A stretch of 64,000 nt of DNA from Aspidiotus rigidus (GCA_035079385.1 JAVHKY010000024.1:7068001-7132000), one strand, 5' to 3'. Positions 52,001 to 63,243 are shown, numbered from the stretch's first letter. Notes: generated from the letters alone by a model not told the origin. Numbers and translations: made by a program.

Positions 52001-54455
52001 AGCTGTTATAACTGATTTAATAATCCCATTTCGATGCCTTCTTTGCTTATTTCTCATTTCATTACGAGAATCGTCATGAGATCAATGCAAGAGCACTGAC
52101 TTTCAACTCTTAGCACCGTTTTTCTAAGTGGATATGTGTCCAAAGCTCTCGAAAATGACGAAGTACGACTGTACCATTTTGGGACAAGTCAAAATTCTCA
52201 CACCAATGAAAGGAAAGTCAGTTTTGTGAAGGATTTTCGCGAGTTTAGAGAGGCTTGATGACACGATATAATTGCAGTTCCGCACGCACACTCGCTAATA
52301 GATAACGAGAACAAGTAAATTACGGTAATGTTGTCGAGGCACGCTGTTCAACGTCACGTCCTTCGTGAATGGGCGAGAAAAACACGCTTTACACTTGTCT
52401 TCTATTTATCTACATAAATCACAACGACAACCTTGCCCACTGACCGCACATACGAGATGAATGGTGACACGCTCGTTAAAAGATCAAGCCAAAGGTTAGC
52501 GAGATGAAAATGATGATGCTGTAACACCAGTCTCGTTTCTCAACCCCTGACCATGACGTGTGCACCCTTCTTCGTGCAGGTATTCTAGTGTGTGTGCAGC
52601 GTATCGTTTTATTGTCTGATTAAACATCTCATTTTAATCCGGTTACTTAAATCTTACGGTATGTTCAAAGGAATTAATATATGCGAAAGGATATCGCTCG
52701 GCTACACACGAGGAGGCGACCGCGTTGGGAGTTATTTAGAGGGAAAGCTGATCTCCGCATATATTTATTGTAATGCGAAATTTGTCCGTCCAACGTGCGG
52801 GGAAGACGATCGCCTACATACCGATATGTATGGGAACGCAGTCAAAGAGTTGATGACAAATTAGCATACAAAGTGAAGGATATACGCCACTATTATACAT
52901 TCCAACGGATTTGTTGTACTTTGGCTGTTATACTCCTTCGTTATTCGCGCTCCCTTTTCGTGCTTCGTATATCGTGTGTCATTTCTCTCAATAAATACAG
53001 TAATTTGTGCTCGCTCTCTCGTTAAGAAAGCAGCGTTTTCAACGCGCGCGTACTTTATAACCTCTTGTCACGACTAATGAGACGGCCGTTGCGAGCTGTT
53101 TGATTTTTGTGGCACCTTTTACCGAGAAGGGAATCTGGACGGGATTTTTCCTCGTTCAAGGGGCATGAGCTGTTCGCAATTTGGGGAATTAAATAAGAAA
53201 TGAGCATCGATTTCTCCTCTACCGAGCTTTCTTTGAGATAAATAGACCAGTCAAACTTGTTTCAAAGAAGAAGAGGATTATGGAATGATGAGAAATTTCT
53301 AAGCGGGACTAGCGTCGAAATTCACACGAGTAAAAGGCCAAAGTTTCGATAGTTACAATTATCTTCCAAATTTCGCGTGTAAGGCGACCGTAGAATCCTT
53401 CAATCGAGATTAGGCTATTAGATATGACACTCGTATAAAATGGAATGGAAATCGATCTACGGATATCTCAGAATTGTTGCGAGGTTGCCCAGGCTGGAAA
53501 CGATTTTGTCGATGGGAGAAGGGAAAGAAATTTGGTGCGAGTACCACTAAGCCGTTTAAACGAATGAAGGTTTTGTCGCATAACACGTATACGTAACTAA
53601 ATTATGTCGCACTAGGTCACATCATCTCCAACAGCGATCGGAAGAACTACAGTTTCAATATGTCCCCAGCGCTCTAATTATTTTCATATCAAGACGCTAA
53701 TGAAATATTTAGAGACAGACGTAAAGAAGGTAGCGAGAGAATTTGCTGTTGCTCATAAGTCGGACTTCTTTCTTCCATATTCTTGCTTTGACACTCTTGG
53801 CAATGATATTATGTACAGATGATTTAAAGAGGAAGAAATTTGCAAGTAATAAACATTAAAATTCTATATGGAAAAATAAATGAAGATGGGTTTGGCGGCT
53901 CATATTGAAGATAATTAAATCACGTTTATGTCTTTAAAATATAAATTTCCGTACATCGCTATCGATTGTTTCAATATACGTGTCTTAACCTGGCATACAA
54001 TAGTATTATGTTCTCAAAAAAGGGTTAGAATATAGGTCTCAGTCAAGATTTTATGCAATATACTAAGGCTCACTCTACCAGCATTTCTTCGCCTAGTATA
54101 GGTGTGTCTAGTCACTATTTATGTTAGGCTACGCTCGTAGACTAGTTCAGGCTGTATAAAGTATAAAAGGTAAGAGTCATGGTAGTATACCGTATATCAG
54201 GTTAACTTGATGTGCTAGTATACTACCAGGCCAGCATTTCTGTTTACTATTAGGCCTAGGCCCTACTATTGAGTATTAGGAGTATGTTAGGCTAAGTAAA
54301 GAAGCCCAGTCTATCTTGGTATTGGTATAAATTATGGAGTACCATATAAAGTACCCGAATTTCTGAATGATCAAACGTAATATTGGAGTTGGTATAAGGA
54401 AAGACGAAGAGTCCGGTTCTTATAAATAAAAATAGAAGAGGAATTATGACGAAAA
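52001..54455. other. Unique DNA, CpG-containing at 52.25-53.75 kb; CTAG-rich at 54.0-54.4 kb
   Basis: No gene is supported. The 90-codon plus frame at 52592-52864 has no domain. From about 54.05 kb CTAG-containing words such as GGCCTAGGCC and TAGGCTA become frequent and lead into the satellite. Confidence 0.4.
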
Positions 54456-57400
54456 AATTAGATGGCATTGCAGGACTGCAATGGCAGCGGGAAACCTGCT
54501 GTCCCGAGTCCCCTGTCCCCCTTCTATCATATATAGCTCGGAGGTAGGAATTTTAACAGGGAACCTGTTTTATGGGCTTTTTGAGAAATTTGCCGTCCGC
54601 CGCGCGCCGTCCAGCAAAAAACTTGGAAAAAACGACGGCTTCCTTAACGAAGTTAAACGAGGAACGCAGGGAACCTGTTTTATGAGTCAAAAGGGATATG
54701 GTATTGAAAATTCAAGGTAGCCGAGTCCTAGATAAAGCTAGTATAAAGAAGGTCTAGACCTAGTATAATATAGTTTGAGAGTCTAAATTTTTCTCGAATC
54801 TCCAGCTATATATGATAGCACGAGAGTTGAAATTTTTCCAAGTCCCTTTCATATCATATATAGCTCGAGAGTCGAAATTTTTTCAAGTCCTTCTCCTATC
54901 ATATATGGCTCGAGAGTCGAAATTTTTCCAAGTCCCCCTCCTTTCATTGTGGCTTGAGAGTCGAAATTTTAACAGGGAACCTGTTTTATGGGGGGCTATT
55001 TGAGAAATCTGGCGTCCGCCGTGCGCCGTCCGCCGTGCGCCGTCCAGCGAAAAACTTAGAAAAATTTCGACCCTCGAGCCATATATGATAGGAGAGGGAC
55101 TTAGAAAAATTTCGACTCTCAAGCTATATATGATAGGAGGGGAACTTAGAAAAATTTCGACTCTCGAGCCATATATGATAGGAGAGGGACTTGGAAAAAT
55201 TTCGACTCTCGAGCTATATATGATAGGAGGGGAACTTGGAAAAATTTCGACTCTCGAGCCAATATGATAGGAGAGGGACTTGGAAAAATTTCGACTCTCG
55301 AGCTATATATGATAGGAGGGGGACTTGGAAAAATTTCGACTCTCGAGCTATAGATGATAGGAGGGGAACTTAGAAAAATTACGGCTTCCTTAACGAAGTT
55401 AAACGAGGAACGCAGGGAACCTGTTTTATGATTCGAATGAGATTTGGTATTGAAAATTCAAGGAAGCCTAGATCATATATAGCTCGACAGTCGAAATTTT
55501 TCCAAGTCCCTCTCCTATCATATATGGCTCGAGGGTCGAAATTTTAACAGGGAACCTGTTTTATGGGGGGCTATTTGAGAAATCTGGCGTCCGCCGTGCG
55601 CCGTCCGCCGTGCGCCGTCCAGCGAAAAACTTAGAAAAATTTCGACCCTCGAGCCATATATGATAGGAGAGGGACTTAGAAAAATTTCGACTCTCAAGCT
55701 ATATATGATAGGAGGGGGACTTAGAAAAAATTTCGACTCTCGAGCTATAGATGATAGGAGGGGAACTTAGAAAAATTTCGACTCTCGAGCCATATATGAT
55801 AGGAGAGGGACTTGGAAAAATTTCGACTCTCGAGCTATATATGATAGGAGGGGGACTTAGAAAAAATTTCGACTCTCGAGCTATAGATGATAGGAGGGGG
55901 ACTTGGCAAAATTTCGACTCTCGAGCTATATATGACAGAAGAGGGACTTAGAAAATTTTCGACTCTCGAGCCATATATGATAGAAGGGGACTTAGAAAAA
56001 TTTCGACTCTCGAGCCATATATGATAGAAGGGGGACTTAGAAAAATTTCGACTCTCGAGCCATATATGATAGGAGAGGGACTTAGAAAAATTTCGACTCT
56101 CAAGCTATATATGATAGGAGGGGGACTTAGAAAAAATTTCGACTCTCGAGCTATAGATGATAGGAGGGGAACTTAGAAAAATTTCGACTCTCGAGCTATA
56201 TATGATAGAAGGGGGACTTAGAAAAATTTCGACTCTCGAGCTATATATGATAGAAGAGGGACTTAGAAAAATTTCGACTCTCGAGCCATATATGATAGAA
56301 GGGGGACTTGGAAAAATTTCGACTCTCGAGCCATATATGATAGGAGAGGGACTTAGAAAAATTTCGACTCTCGAGCCATATATGATAGGAGAGGGACTTA
56401 GAAAAATTTCGACTCTCGAGCCATATATGATAGGAGAGGGACTTGGAAATATTTCGACTCTCGAGCCATATATGATAGGAGAGGGACTTGGAAATATTTC
56501 GACTCTCGAGCTATATATGATAGAAGGGGGACTTGGAAAAATTTCGACTGTCGAGCTATATATGATCTAGGCTTCCTTGAATTTTCAATACCAAATCTCA
56601 TTCGAATCATAAAACAGGTTCCCTGCGTTCCTCGTTTAACTTCGTTAAGGAAGCCGTAATTTTTTCTAAGTTTTTCGCTGGACGGCGCACGGCGGACGGC
56701 GGACGCCAGATTTCTCAAATAGCCCCCCATAAAACAGGTTCCCTGTTAAAATTTCGACTCTCGAGCTATATATGATAGGAGGGGGACTTGGAAAAATTTC
56801 GACTCTCGAGCTATATATGATAGAAGAGGGACTTGGAAAAATTTCGACTCTCGAGCCATATATGATAGATGGGGGACTTAGAAAAATTTCGACTCTCGAG
56901 CTATATATGATAGGAGGGGAACTTAGAAAAATTTCGACTCTCGAGCTATATATGATAGAAGGGGGACTTGGAAAAATTTCGACTGTCGAGCTATATATGA
57001 TCTAGGCTTCCTTGAATTTTCAATACCAAATCTCATTCGAATCATAAAACAGGTTCCCTGCGTTCCTCGTTTAACTTCGTTAAGGAAGCCGTAATTTTTT
57101 CAAGTCCCCCTCCTATCATATTTGGCTCGAGAGTCAAAATTTTTCCAAGTCCCGCTCCTATCATATACGGCTCGAGAGTCGACATTTCAACAGGGAACCT
57201 GTTTTATGGGGGGCTATTTGAGAAATATGGCGTGCGCCGTCCGCCGTGCGCCGTGCGCCGTCCAGCGAAAAACTTAGAAAAATTTCGACCCTCGAGCCTT
57301 ATATGATAGGAGAGGGACCTAGAAAAACGACGTCTTCCTTAACGAAGTCAAGCGAGGAACGCAGGGAACCTCTGTTTTATGAGTCTTATGGGATTTGGTA

Positions 57401-57690
57401 TTAAGAATTCAAGGAAGCCTAGACCTAGATGAAGCTAGTATAAAGAGGGCCTGCACCTACTATAAGCCTAGTATAATATGGTTTGAGAGTCTAAATTTTT
57501 CTCGAATCTCCAGCTATATATTTTAGGAGGGGGACTTGAAAAAATTCTGATTTTTGAGCTATATATGATAGAAGGGGGACTTGGAAAAATTCCTATCATA
57601 CATGGGTCGAGAGTCGAAATTTTTCTGTTTTTTGTTAGATGGCACACGGCAAATTTCTCAAAAAGCCCCCCATAGAACAGGTTCCCTGTT
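54456..57690. repeat. Modular satellite: 45-bp arrays plus modules M1 and M2 in both orientations
   Basis: Arrays of a 45-bp unit (CTCGAGCTATATATGATAGG then AGGGGGACTTGGAAAAATTTCGA) alternate with two modules. M1 starts AACAGGGAACCTGTTTTATG and contains CCGCCGTGCGCCGTCC-type 7-bp repeats. M1 copies lie at about 54554, 54971, 55545 and 57189 forward and at about 56680 and 57623 reverse. M2 starts ACGGCTTCCTTAACGAAGTT and also ends in GGGAACCTGTTTTATG plus a GGTATTGAAAATTCAAGG tail. M2 lies at about 54645, 55383 and 57330 forward and at 56570 and 57003 reverse. Orientation flips at module boundaries. Confidence 0.9.
55633..56570 (+). repeat. Longest 45-bp tandem array, about 21 units
   Basis: Successive TAGGAGAGGG words are spaced exactly 45 bp, for example at 56341, 56386 and 56431. 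Each unit has a CTCGAG palindrome and a TATATATGATA core. Because 45 is a multiple of three, one frame stays open for over 130 codons as a 15-residue repeat. I treat that as an arithmetic effect, not a gene. Confidence 0.93.
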
Positions 57691-57698
57691 AATATAGC

Positions 57699-58690
57699 TT
57701 TCAACAGCCTACAACAATAGAGTCTACTACTGAATGATATTATAAGTAAGTATGGGTTGCGTGAGTGAATCAAAAAGGGTAAAAATTGAATCTTAACATG
57801 ATACCTGCAGAGAATTGTTAGTTCGTACCCTCTTAATCCTATATTTTATTGTGTGTTTGTGTGAGTGTGTCAGCAACCTGTCTGTGTAAAATATGCTATT
57901 TTCCAATTCAATAGTTGAATCAACTCATTGGTCATTACTACGTTTTATCCTCAGAATAAGGTATCATGTCCATTTTCACCTTTTAAAAAGCATATTTTAC
58001 ACATACAGGTTGCTGACACACTCACACAAGTACACAACAAAATATAACTTTCAACAGCCTGCAACAATAGAGTCTACTACTGAATGATATTATAAGTAAG
58101 TATGGGTTGCGTGAGTGAATCAAAAAAGGTAAAAATTGAATCTAAACATGATACCTGCAGAGAATTGTTACAGTTCATACCCTTTTAATCCCATATTTTA
58201 TTGTGTGCTTGTGTGAGTGTGTCAGCAGCCTGTATGTGTAAACTATGCTTTTTAGAAGGTGAAAATGGACATAATACCTTTTAAACTCAGAAGTAAAAAC
58301 GTAGTAATGAGTTGATTTAACTATTGAGTTGGAGAAAAACATATTTTACACATACAGGTTGCTGACACACTCACACAAACACACAATGAAATATGGGATT
58401 AAAAGGGTATGAAGTAACAATTCTCTGCAGGTATCATGTTTAGATTCAATTTTTACCTTTTTTGATTCACTCACGCAACCCATACTTACTTATAATATCA
58501 TTCAGTAGTAGACTCTATTGTTGCAGGCTGTTGAAAGTTATATTTTGTTGTGTACTTGTGTGAGTGTGTCAGCAGCCTGTATGTGTAAAATTTTTTTTTT
58601 AAAGGTGAAAATGGAGATATTACCTTTTCAATTATGGAGATAAAACGGTATCCATTTTCACCTTTAAACAGCATATTTTACCCATACCAC
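57699..58690. repeat. Palindromic element, A-B-A' architecture, first locus
   Basis: A ~158-bp arm A (CTTTCAACAGCCTGCAACAA through CCCATATTTTATTGTGTG) is present at about 58046-58203 and inverted at about 58388-58545. Between them is segment B, itself an inverted repeat (GTGTGAGTGTGTCAGCA through TGCTGACACACTCACAC). A further A at 57699-57857 and B at 57858-58030 lie to the left, and an inverted B remnant lies to the right. The symmetry therefore extends over about 830 bp. There is no coding capacity. It is inserted next to an M1 module end. Confidence 0.85.
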
Positions 58691-59929
58691 TATAAGCCTA
58701 GTATAATATAGTTTGAGAGTCTAAATTTTTCTGGAATCTCCAGCTGTATAATATGATAGCTCGAGAGTTGAAATTTTTCCAAGTTTTTTGCTGGACGGCG
58801 CACTGCAAGTTTCTCAAAAAGCCCCCCATAAAACAGGTTCCCTGTTAAAATTCAGCTGGAAACGATCAGGAGAATTCAGGATTTGTTTTACTTGTGGAAG
58901 ATACCTACCCTCTAGTTTGTGTTTATCTCGGCTTTTGGCTTCTGGAAAAACTCAGTTTGAAACCATTAGGATAATTGGGTCTTTGTCGTACTTCTGGAGG
59001 GTACTTATTCTACAACTTGTGTTTATCTCAGCTTATGGCTTGAGAAAATTCAGCTTTAAACAATTAGGAGAATTGGGGCTTTGTCAAACATGTAGACGAT
59101 ACTCATTTTACAGTTTGTGTTTATCTCGGCTTATACGTAGGGCGTATTAGCATTATGTTAGACCTACACTTACTCAATTTACTAGACCTGAAGTAAATGA
59201 AGAAAAGATCCGTCTAAATCCCTACGTAATTCCTGATTCTGCGTCCATCCTCTTCTCATGTACTAGTTTTATGCTAGGCTTGAAAAAAGAAAAACAAAAA
59301 CAAAAAAAACTCGCAGCCCACACAGTTAGCTGCTCGGAATCGCCTTCATTAACTCTGTTAATTGAGGCAAACAGGGAACCTGTTTTATGGGAGTAATCAT
59401 GTGAATGTCATTTTTTGCTTTTTGTCGTCTCAAGTAGAGTGAACTTTGTTCCTCACCACCTTGAGATCTCTTCTCATTAGGTCAAGTTCTAGGCGCATTT
59501 TTTACAGCCTGTGTGGTACGCCTATCCTGTTATCAGTTCGGAGATCTGATGACGTCACGATTTGATGACGTCATAATCTGATGATGTCACACGATCTAAT
59601 GACGTTACGATCTGGTGACGTCACGATCATCGTGCCATCACTATCTGATGACGTCACAGAGCTAGTAAAACCACTAATACAGACCTCCTAGTCCTATAGT
59701 ATAAAGGAAGCCTAAGACCTAGTACAGAGCTAGGACAAACTGCTAGTATAAGCTATTGATAAAGATCTTGTAAGCTTATGGTATGAAGGATGCCTAGACC
59801 TAGTATAAAGGAGGCTTGGACCTAGTATACCCCTAGTATAATACGTAGTATAAACCTAGTATAATATACTGCATGAAGCAGAGAGGATAAGTCCCCCTCC
59901 TATCACTTCATCAAAATTTTTCTAAGTCC
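58691..59929. other. Module fragments, CTAG-rich DNA and a TGACGTCA cluster
   Basis: A reverse M1 lies at about 58787-58851. Three related ~90-bp segments with TTTGTGTTTATCTCGGCTT at 58915-59135 form a short diverged tandem set. CTAG-rich DNA (GACCTAGTATAAAG words) fills 59680-59880. No gene is seen. Confidence 0.6.
59536..59662. promoter_or_regulatory. Cluster of TGACGTCA octamers (CRE-like)
   Basis: Four exact TGACGTCA palindromes at about 59549, 59563, 59617 and 59648, plus two one-base variants (TGATGTCA, TGACGTTA), lie in a ~125-bp run of CGATCTGATGACGTCA-like units. TGACGTCA is the known CREB/ATF binding site. Here it may simply be a tandem repeat motif. Confidence 0.45.
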
Positions 59930-60737
59930 CTTTTTCTTGCCGGACGGCGCCCGGCGCCCGTCATTTTCCTACAGTTTACCGCCCGATAAAACAGGTTCCC
60001 TGTTAAAAAAATCTCGAGCTATTTATGATAGGAGGGAGACTTGGGAAAATTTGTCCCCTATCATATATAGCTCGAGAGTCAAAAGTTTTCCAAATCCCTC
60101 TCCTATCATATATGGCGCGAGAGTCGAAATTTTTCTAAGTTTTTCGCTGGACGGCGGACGACGCACGGCGCACGGCGCACGCCAGATTTCTCAAATAGCC
60201 CCCCATAAAACAGGTTCCCTGTTAAAATTTCGACTCTCGAGCTATATATGATAGAAGGGGGACATGGAAAAATTTCGACTCTCGAGCTATATATGATAGC
60301 AGGGGGACTTGGAAAAATTTCGTCTCTCGAGCGAGAAAAATTTGGATTCTCAAACTATATTATGATAGGCTTACAGTAGGTCTAGGCCTTCTTTATACTA
60401 CCGGTATCTTTATCTAGGTCTAGGCTTCCTTAAATTTTCAATACCAAATCCCATTCGACTCATAAAACGGGTTCCCTGCGTTCCTCGTTTAACTTCGTTA
60501 AGGAAGCCGTCGTTTTTTCTAAGTTTTTCGCTGGACGGCGGACGGCGGACATCGGACGGCACACGGCAAATTTCTCAAAAAGCCCCCCATAAAACAGGTT
60601 CCCTGTTAAAATTTCGACTCTCGAACTATATATGATAAGAGGGGGACCTCGAAAATTTTCGACTCTCGAGCTATCATATATAGCTGGAGATTCGAGAAAA
60701 ATTTAGACTCTCAAACTATATTATACTAGGCTTATAG
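59930..60737. repeat. Modular satellite continued, mainly reverse orientation
   Basis: Reverse M1 copies lie at about 59938, 60146 and 60528. A reverse M2 lies at about 60425-60510. Short 45-bp arrays occupy 60008-60145, 60226-60345 and 60612-60670. Confidence 0.85.
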
Positions 60738-60741
60738 TGGT

Positions 60742-61405
60742 ATGAATAAAATATGCTGTTTAAAGGTGAAAATGGATACCGTTTTATCTCCAGAATTGAA
60801 AAGGTATTATGTCCATTTTCACCTTTTAAAAAGCATATTTTACACATACAGGCTGTTGACACACTCACTAAAGTACACAACAAAATATAACTTTCAACAG
60901 CCTGCAACAATAGAGTCTACTACTGAATGATATTATAAGTAAGTATGGGTTGCGTGAGTGAATCAAAAAATGTAAAAATTGAATCTAAACATGATACCTG
61001 CAGAAAATTTGTTACTTCATACCCTTTTAATCCCATATTTCATTGTGTGTATGTGTGAGTGTGTCAGCAACCTGTATGTGTAAAATATGCTATTTGAAGG
61101 TTAAGATGGATATAAAACCGTTTTTTTCCAATTCAATAGTTAAATCAACTCATTACTACGTTTTTACTTCAGAGTTTAAAAGGTATTATGTCCATTTTCA
61201 CCTTTTAAAAAGTATATTCTACACATACAGGCTGCTGACACACAAGCACAAGCACACAATAAAATATGGGATTAAAAGGGTATGAACTAACAATTCTCTG
61301 CAGGTATCATGTTTTGATTCAATTTTTACCTTTTTTGATTCACTCACGCAACCCCTACTTACTTATAATATCATTCAGTAGTAGACTCTATTGTTGTAGG
61401 CTGTT
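60742..61405. repeat. Palindromic element, A-B-A' architecture, second locus
   Basis: A partial B at 60742-60888 is followed by A (60889-61045), B (61046-61263) and inverted A (61264-61405). Its right edge, CTGTTGAAAGCTATATTAAC, is the mirror of the left edge of the first locus (GTTAATATAGCTTTCAACAG near 57687). The two loci sit in opposite orientation within the same M1 context. They form arms of a larger inverted duplication about 2 kb apart. Confidence 0.82.
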
Positions 61406-61804
61406 GAAAGCTATATTAACAGGGAACTTGTTCTATGGGGGACTTTTTGAGAAATTTACCGTGCGCCATCCAACAAAAAACCGAAAAATTTCGACTCTCG
61501 AGCCATGTATGATAGGAATTTTTCCAAGTCCCCCCTTCTATCATATATAGCTTGAGAATCAAAATTTTTCCAAGTCCCCCTCCTATCATATATAGCTCGG
61601 AGGTAGGAATTTTTCCAAGTCCCCTTTCTACCATTTTATGGCTAGAAGGTCGACATTAGCTGGGAGGTAGTTCTAAGTCCCCTTCCTATCATATATGGCT
61701 AGAGGGTCGAAATTTGCTGCAATTTCAAGGAAGCCGTCGTCTTTCCAAGTCCCCTCCTATCATAGATAGCTCGAGAGTCGAAATTTTTCCAAGTCCCCCT
61801 CCCC
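61406..61804 (-). repeat. M1 module and diverged 45-bp units
   Basis: A forward M1 at about 61417-61483 is followed by about seven degenerate 45-bp units in reverse orientation, up to the SINE-like module. Confidence 0.8.
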
Positions 61805-61902
61805 TCTTCGTGACGTCATCAACCTCGCTCGCGCTCGTGGACGACAAATTCCTGGAAGTACCCCCAACAAAAGGGATAGCGGGTTCCCACTAAAAATCTA
61901 CT
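61805..61902 (-). repeat. SINE-like body (module M3) downstream of a tRNA-like head
   Basis: Read on the minus strand, the tRNA-like head is followed by GTGGGAACCCGCTATCCC, GTTGGGGGTACTTCCAGGA, a GAGCGAGGTTGATGACGTCA word and then a 45-bp-repeat unit. The same body order is found headless at 37.2 and 31.98 kb. I infer a tRNA-derived SINE whose 3' end joins the 45-bp satellite. Confidence 0.62.
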
Positions 61903-61974
61903 GGCCCAAGCGGGAAACAAATCCGTATCCTCTCGTTTTCATGGCGAGTGCAATAACCACCAAGCTATCAGGCC
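61903..61974 (-). tRNA. tRNA-like SINE head or tRNA pseudogene, 72 nt
   Basis: On the minus strand the 72 nt fit tRNA spacing exactly. The seven-pair acceptor GGCCTGA / TTGGGCC forms with two wobble pairs. TAGCTTGGTGG matches the internal promoter A box. The anticodon arm is CTCGC-CATGAAA-ACGAG. GGATTTGTTTCC stands where the B box is expected. Defects are two mismatches in the D stem, no U33 in the anticodon loop, a C-A pair closing the anticodon stem, and a T-loop lacking TTC. It is therefore not a working tRNA. Most likely it is the promoter head of a SINE. Confidence 0.65.
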
Positions 61975-62074
61975 TTAAGATTAGATCGTCATATTTCACT
62001 TTCAGATGGAAGTTCCAAATTGTGTATGAGAGGGTCCGAAGACCACAATACATTAGTACACACATTCATTAAGC

Positions 62075-62240
62075 ATCGAATGCTGAACCAAGATTCCATT
62101 AGCAATGCTGAACCACATATTCCATAAGCAATGCTGAACCACATATTTTGTAAGCAATGCTGAACCACATATTCTATAAGCAATGCTGAACGACATATTC
62201 CATAAGCAATGCTGAACCACATATTTTGTAAGCAATGCAA
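62075..62240. repeat. 26-bp tandem repeat, about six units
   Basis: AGCAATGCTGAACCACATAT plus TCCATA or TTTGTA recurs every 26 bp (62101, 62127, 62153 and on). Units differ at one to four bases. There are no spacers, so this is not a CRISPR array. Confidence 0.92.
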
Positions 62241-62389
62241 AATCTAGGCTAAGAATCCGCAAATGAGCCCGTGAGTCACTTGGCCTAACATACTTGTACA
62301 GTAGCCTACATTTGTGCAAAACAAAGAATGATCTTGTGAACTAGTTCGCCCAATTATTCAGAAAGGTTCATACTAGGCTAAGAAATACT

Positions 62390-62608
62390 ACAGAAATGTA
62401 TAAGTGTTCTCTGTGATGGTGGGGGAAAACAGAAAAGCCCCTTATTTAAGGCGGCCATTATAATTATAGATTAAGATAGAATAGACGATCATTGTCCCCC
62501 ACTGAGCACTGCAATTGTAAACTCAGTGGGGGGCCAATAGGCAATACACTTCCCCCACCGGGAAAATCCGGAATGGGTGGCCCAGAAAAAAAAAAAAAAA
62601 AAAAAAAA
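62390..62608 (+). mobile_element. Retroposed structured RNA with poly(A) tail and 14-bp target duplication
   Basis: GGCTAAGAAATACT is found at 62376-62389 and 62609-62622. The ~195-bp body between them ends in GGGTGGCCCAG followed by about 24 A. A perfect 11-bp stem, CCCCCACTGAG (62496-62506) with CTCAGTGGGGG (62522-62532), has a 15-nt loop. A second GC-rich fold (CCACC / GGTGG) precedes the tail. Direct repeats plus poly(A) are the signature of LINE-driven retroposition. The source RNA is not one I recognise, and no Pol III boxes are obvious. Confidence 0.82.
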
Positions 62609-62622
62609 GGCTAAGAAATACT

Positions 62623-63243
62623 GATGAAATGGGACCTTACAATGACCTGATCATGGCCAATATGGGCGTATTAAGTTCATTGAATATGGTCGATAAAATC
62701 GATATTAATCAATATTATTACATCAAAGTGTAGGAAGCAAGCATGTAAAATACTACTACAATACGTGTCCCTGGAGGAGAAATATTAGCCTCTGTGCTGT
62801 GTCATGGTTTTTTTCTTCCAACTAACCTCTAGTCCAAAAACATAATTACACATGTTAAAAATAATTTTTTTCAGTGAATGAGTTCGAGCTATAAAACTAT
62901 CGACCAGGCCTGGGTAGTGACCATGTAGTCTTTAGCTTACATGAGGGGCTAGGCCATTAGGAACATTTTAGGCTAAGACTTCTTACGTTTGGACTAATTT
63001 TGAGCTTCCATGGTTATCCTCAAAGAACGTCCACGCCCAACTTTTGTCATGTCATCAGAAGCCCTCCAATTTGGGGAGATGAAAAAATGACAAAATTTCG
63101 AGCTCCGATCCTTTATGAAGGATAGTCTTGAAAAAATTTGAAACTATCAATAGAGCCTTATGAATTGGAGTGGGGATTTTAGCCACCATAATTAGTCGTT
63201 ACGTCGTCATTTATCTTTAGACTTTCCTATACCAATGAGTGAT
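62623..63243. other. Spacer, nothing recognised
   Basis: Ordinary AT-rich DNA without coding or repeat signals, apart from scattered satellite-like words near 63075-63110. Confidence 0.4.

Noticed and set aside
56157..56570. 137-codon open frame of 15-residue repeats
   Set aside because: It is produced by the 45-bp satellite, whose length is a multiple of three. The frame ends when the array ends, and neighbouring arrays give similar peptides on either strand.
61903..61974. Functional tRNA gene
   Set aside because: No U33, mismatched D and anticodon stems and a degenerate T-loop. It leads straight into a repeat body.
62075..62240. Short regular repeats resembling a CRISPR array
   Set aside because: The 26-bp units are directly adjacent with no spacers, in a eukaryotic context.
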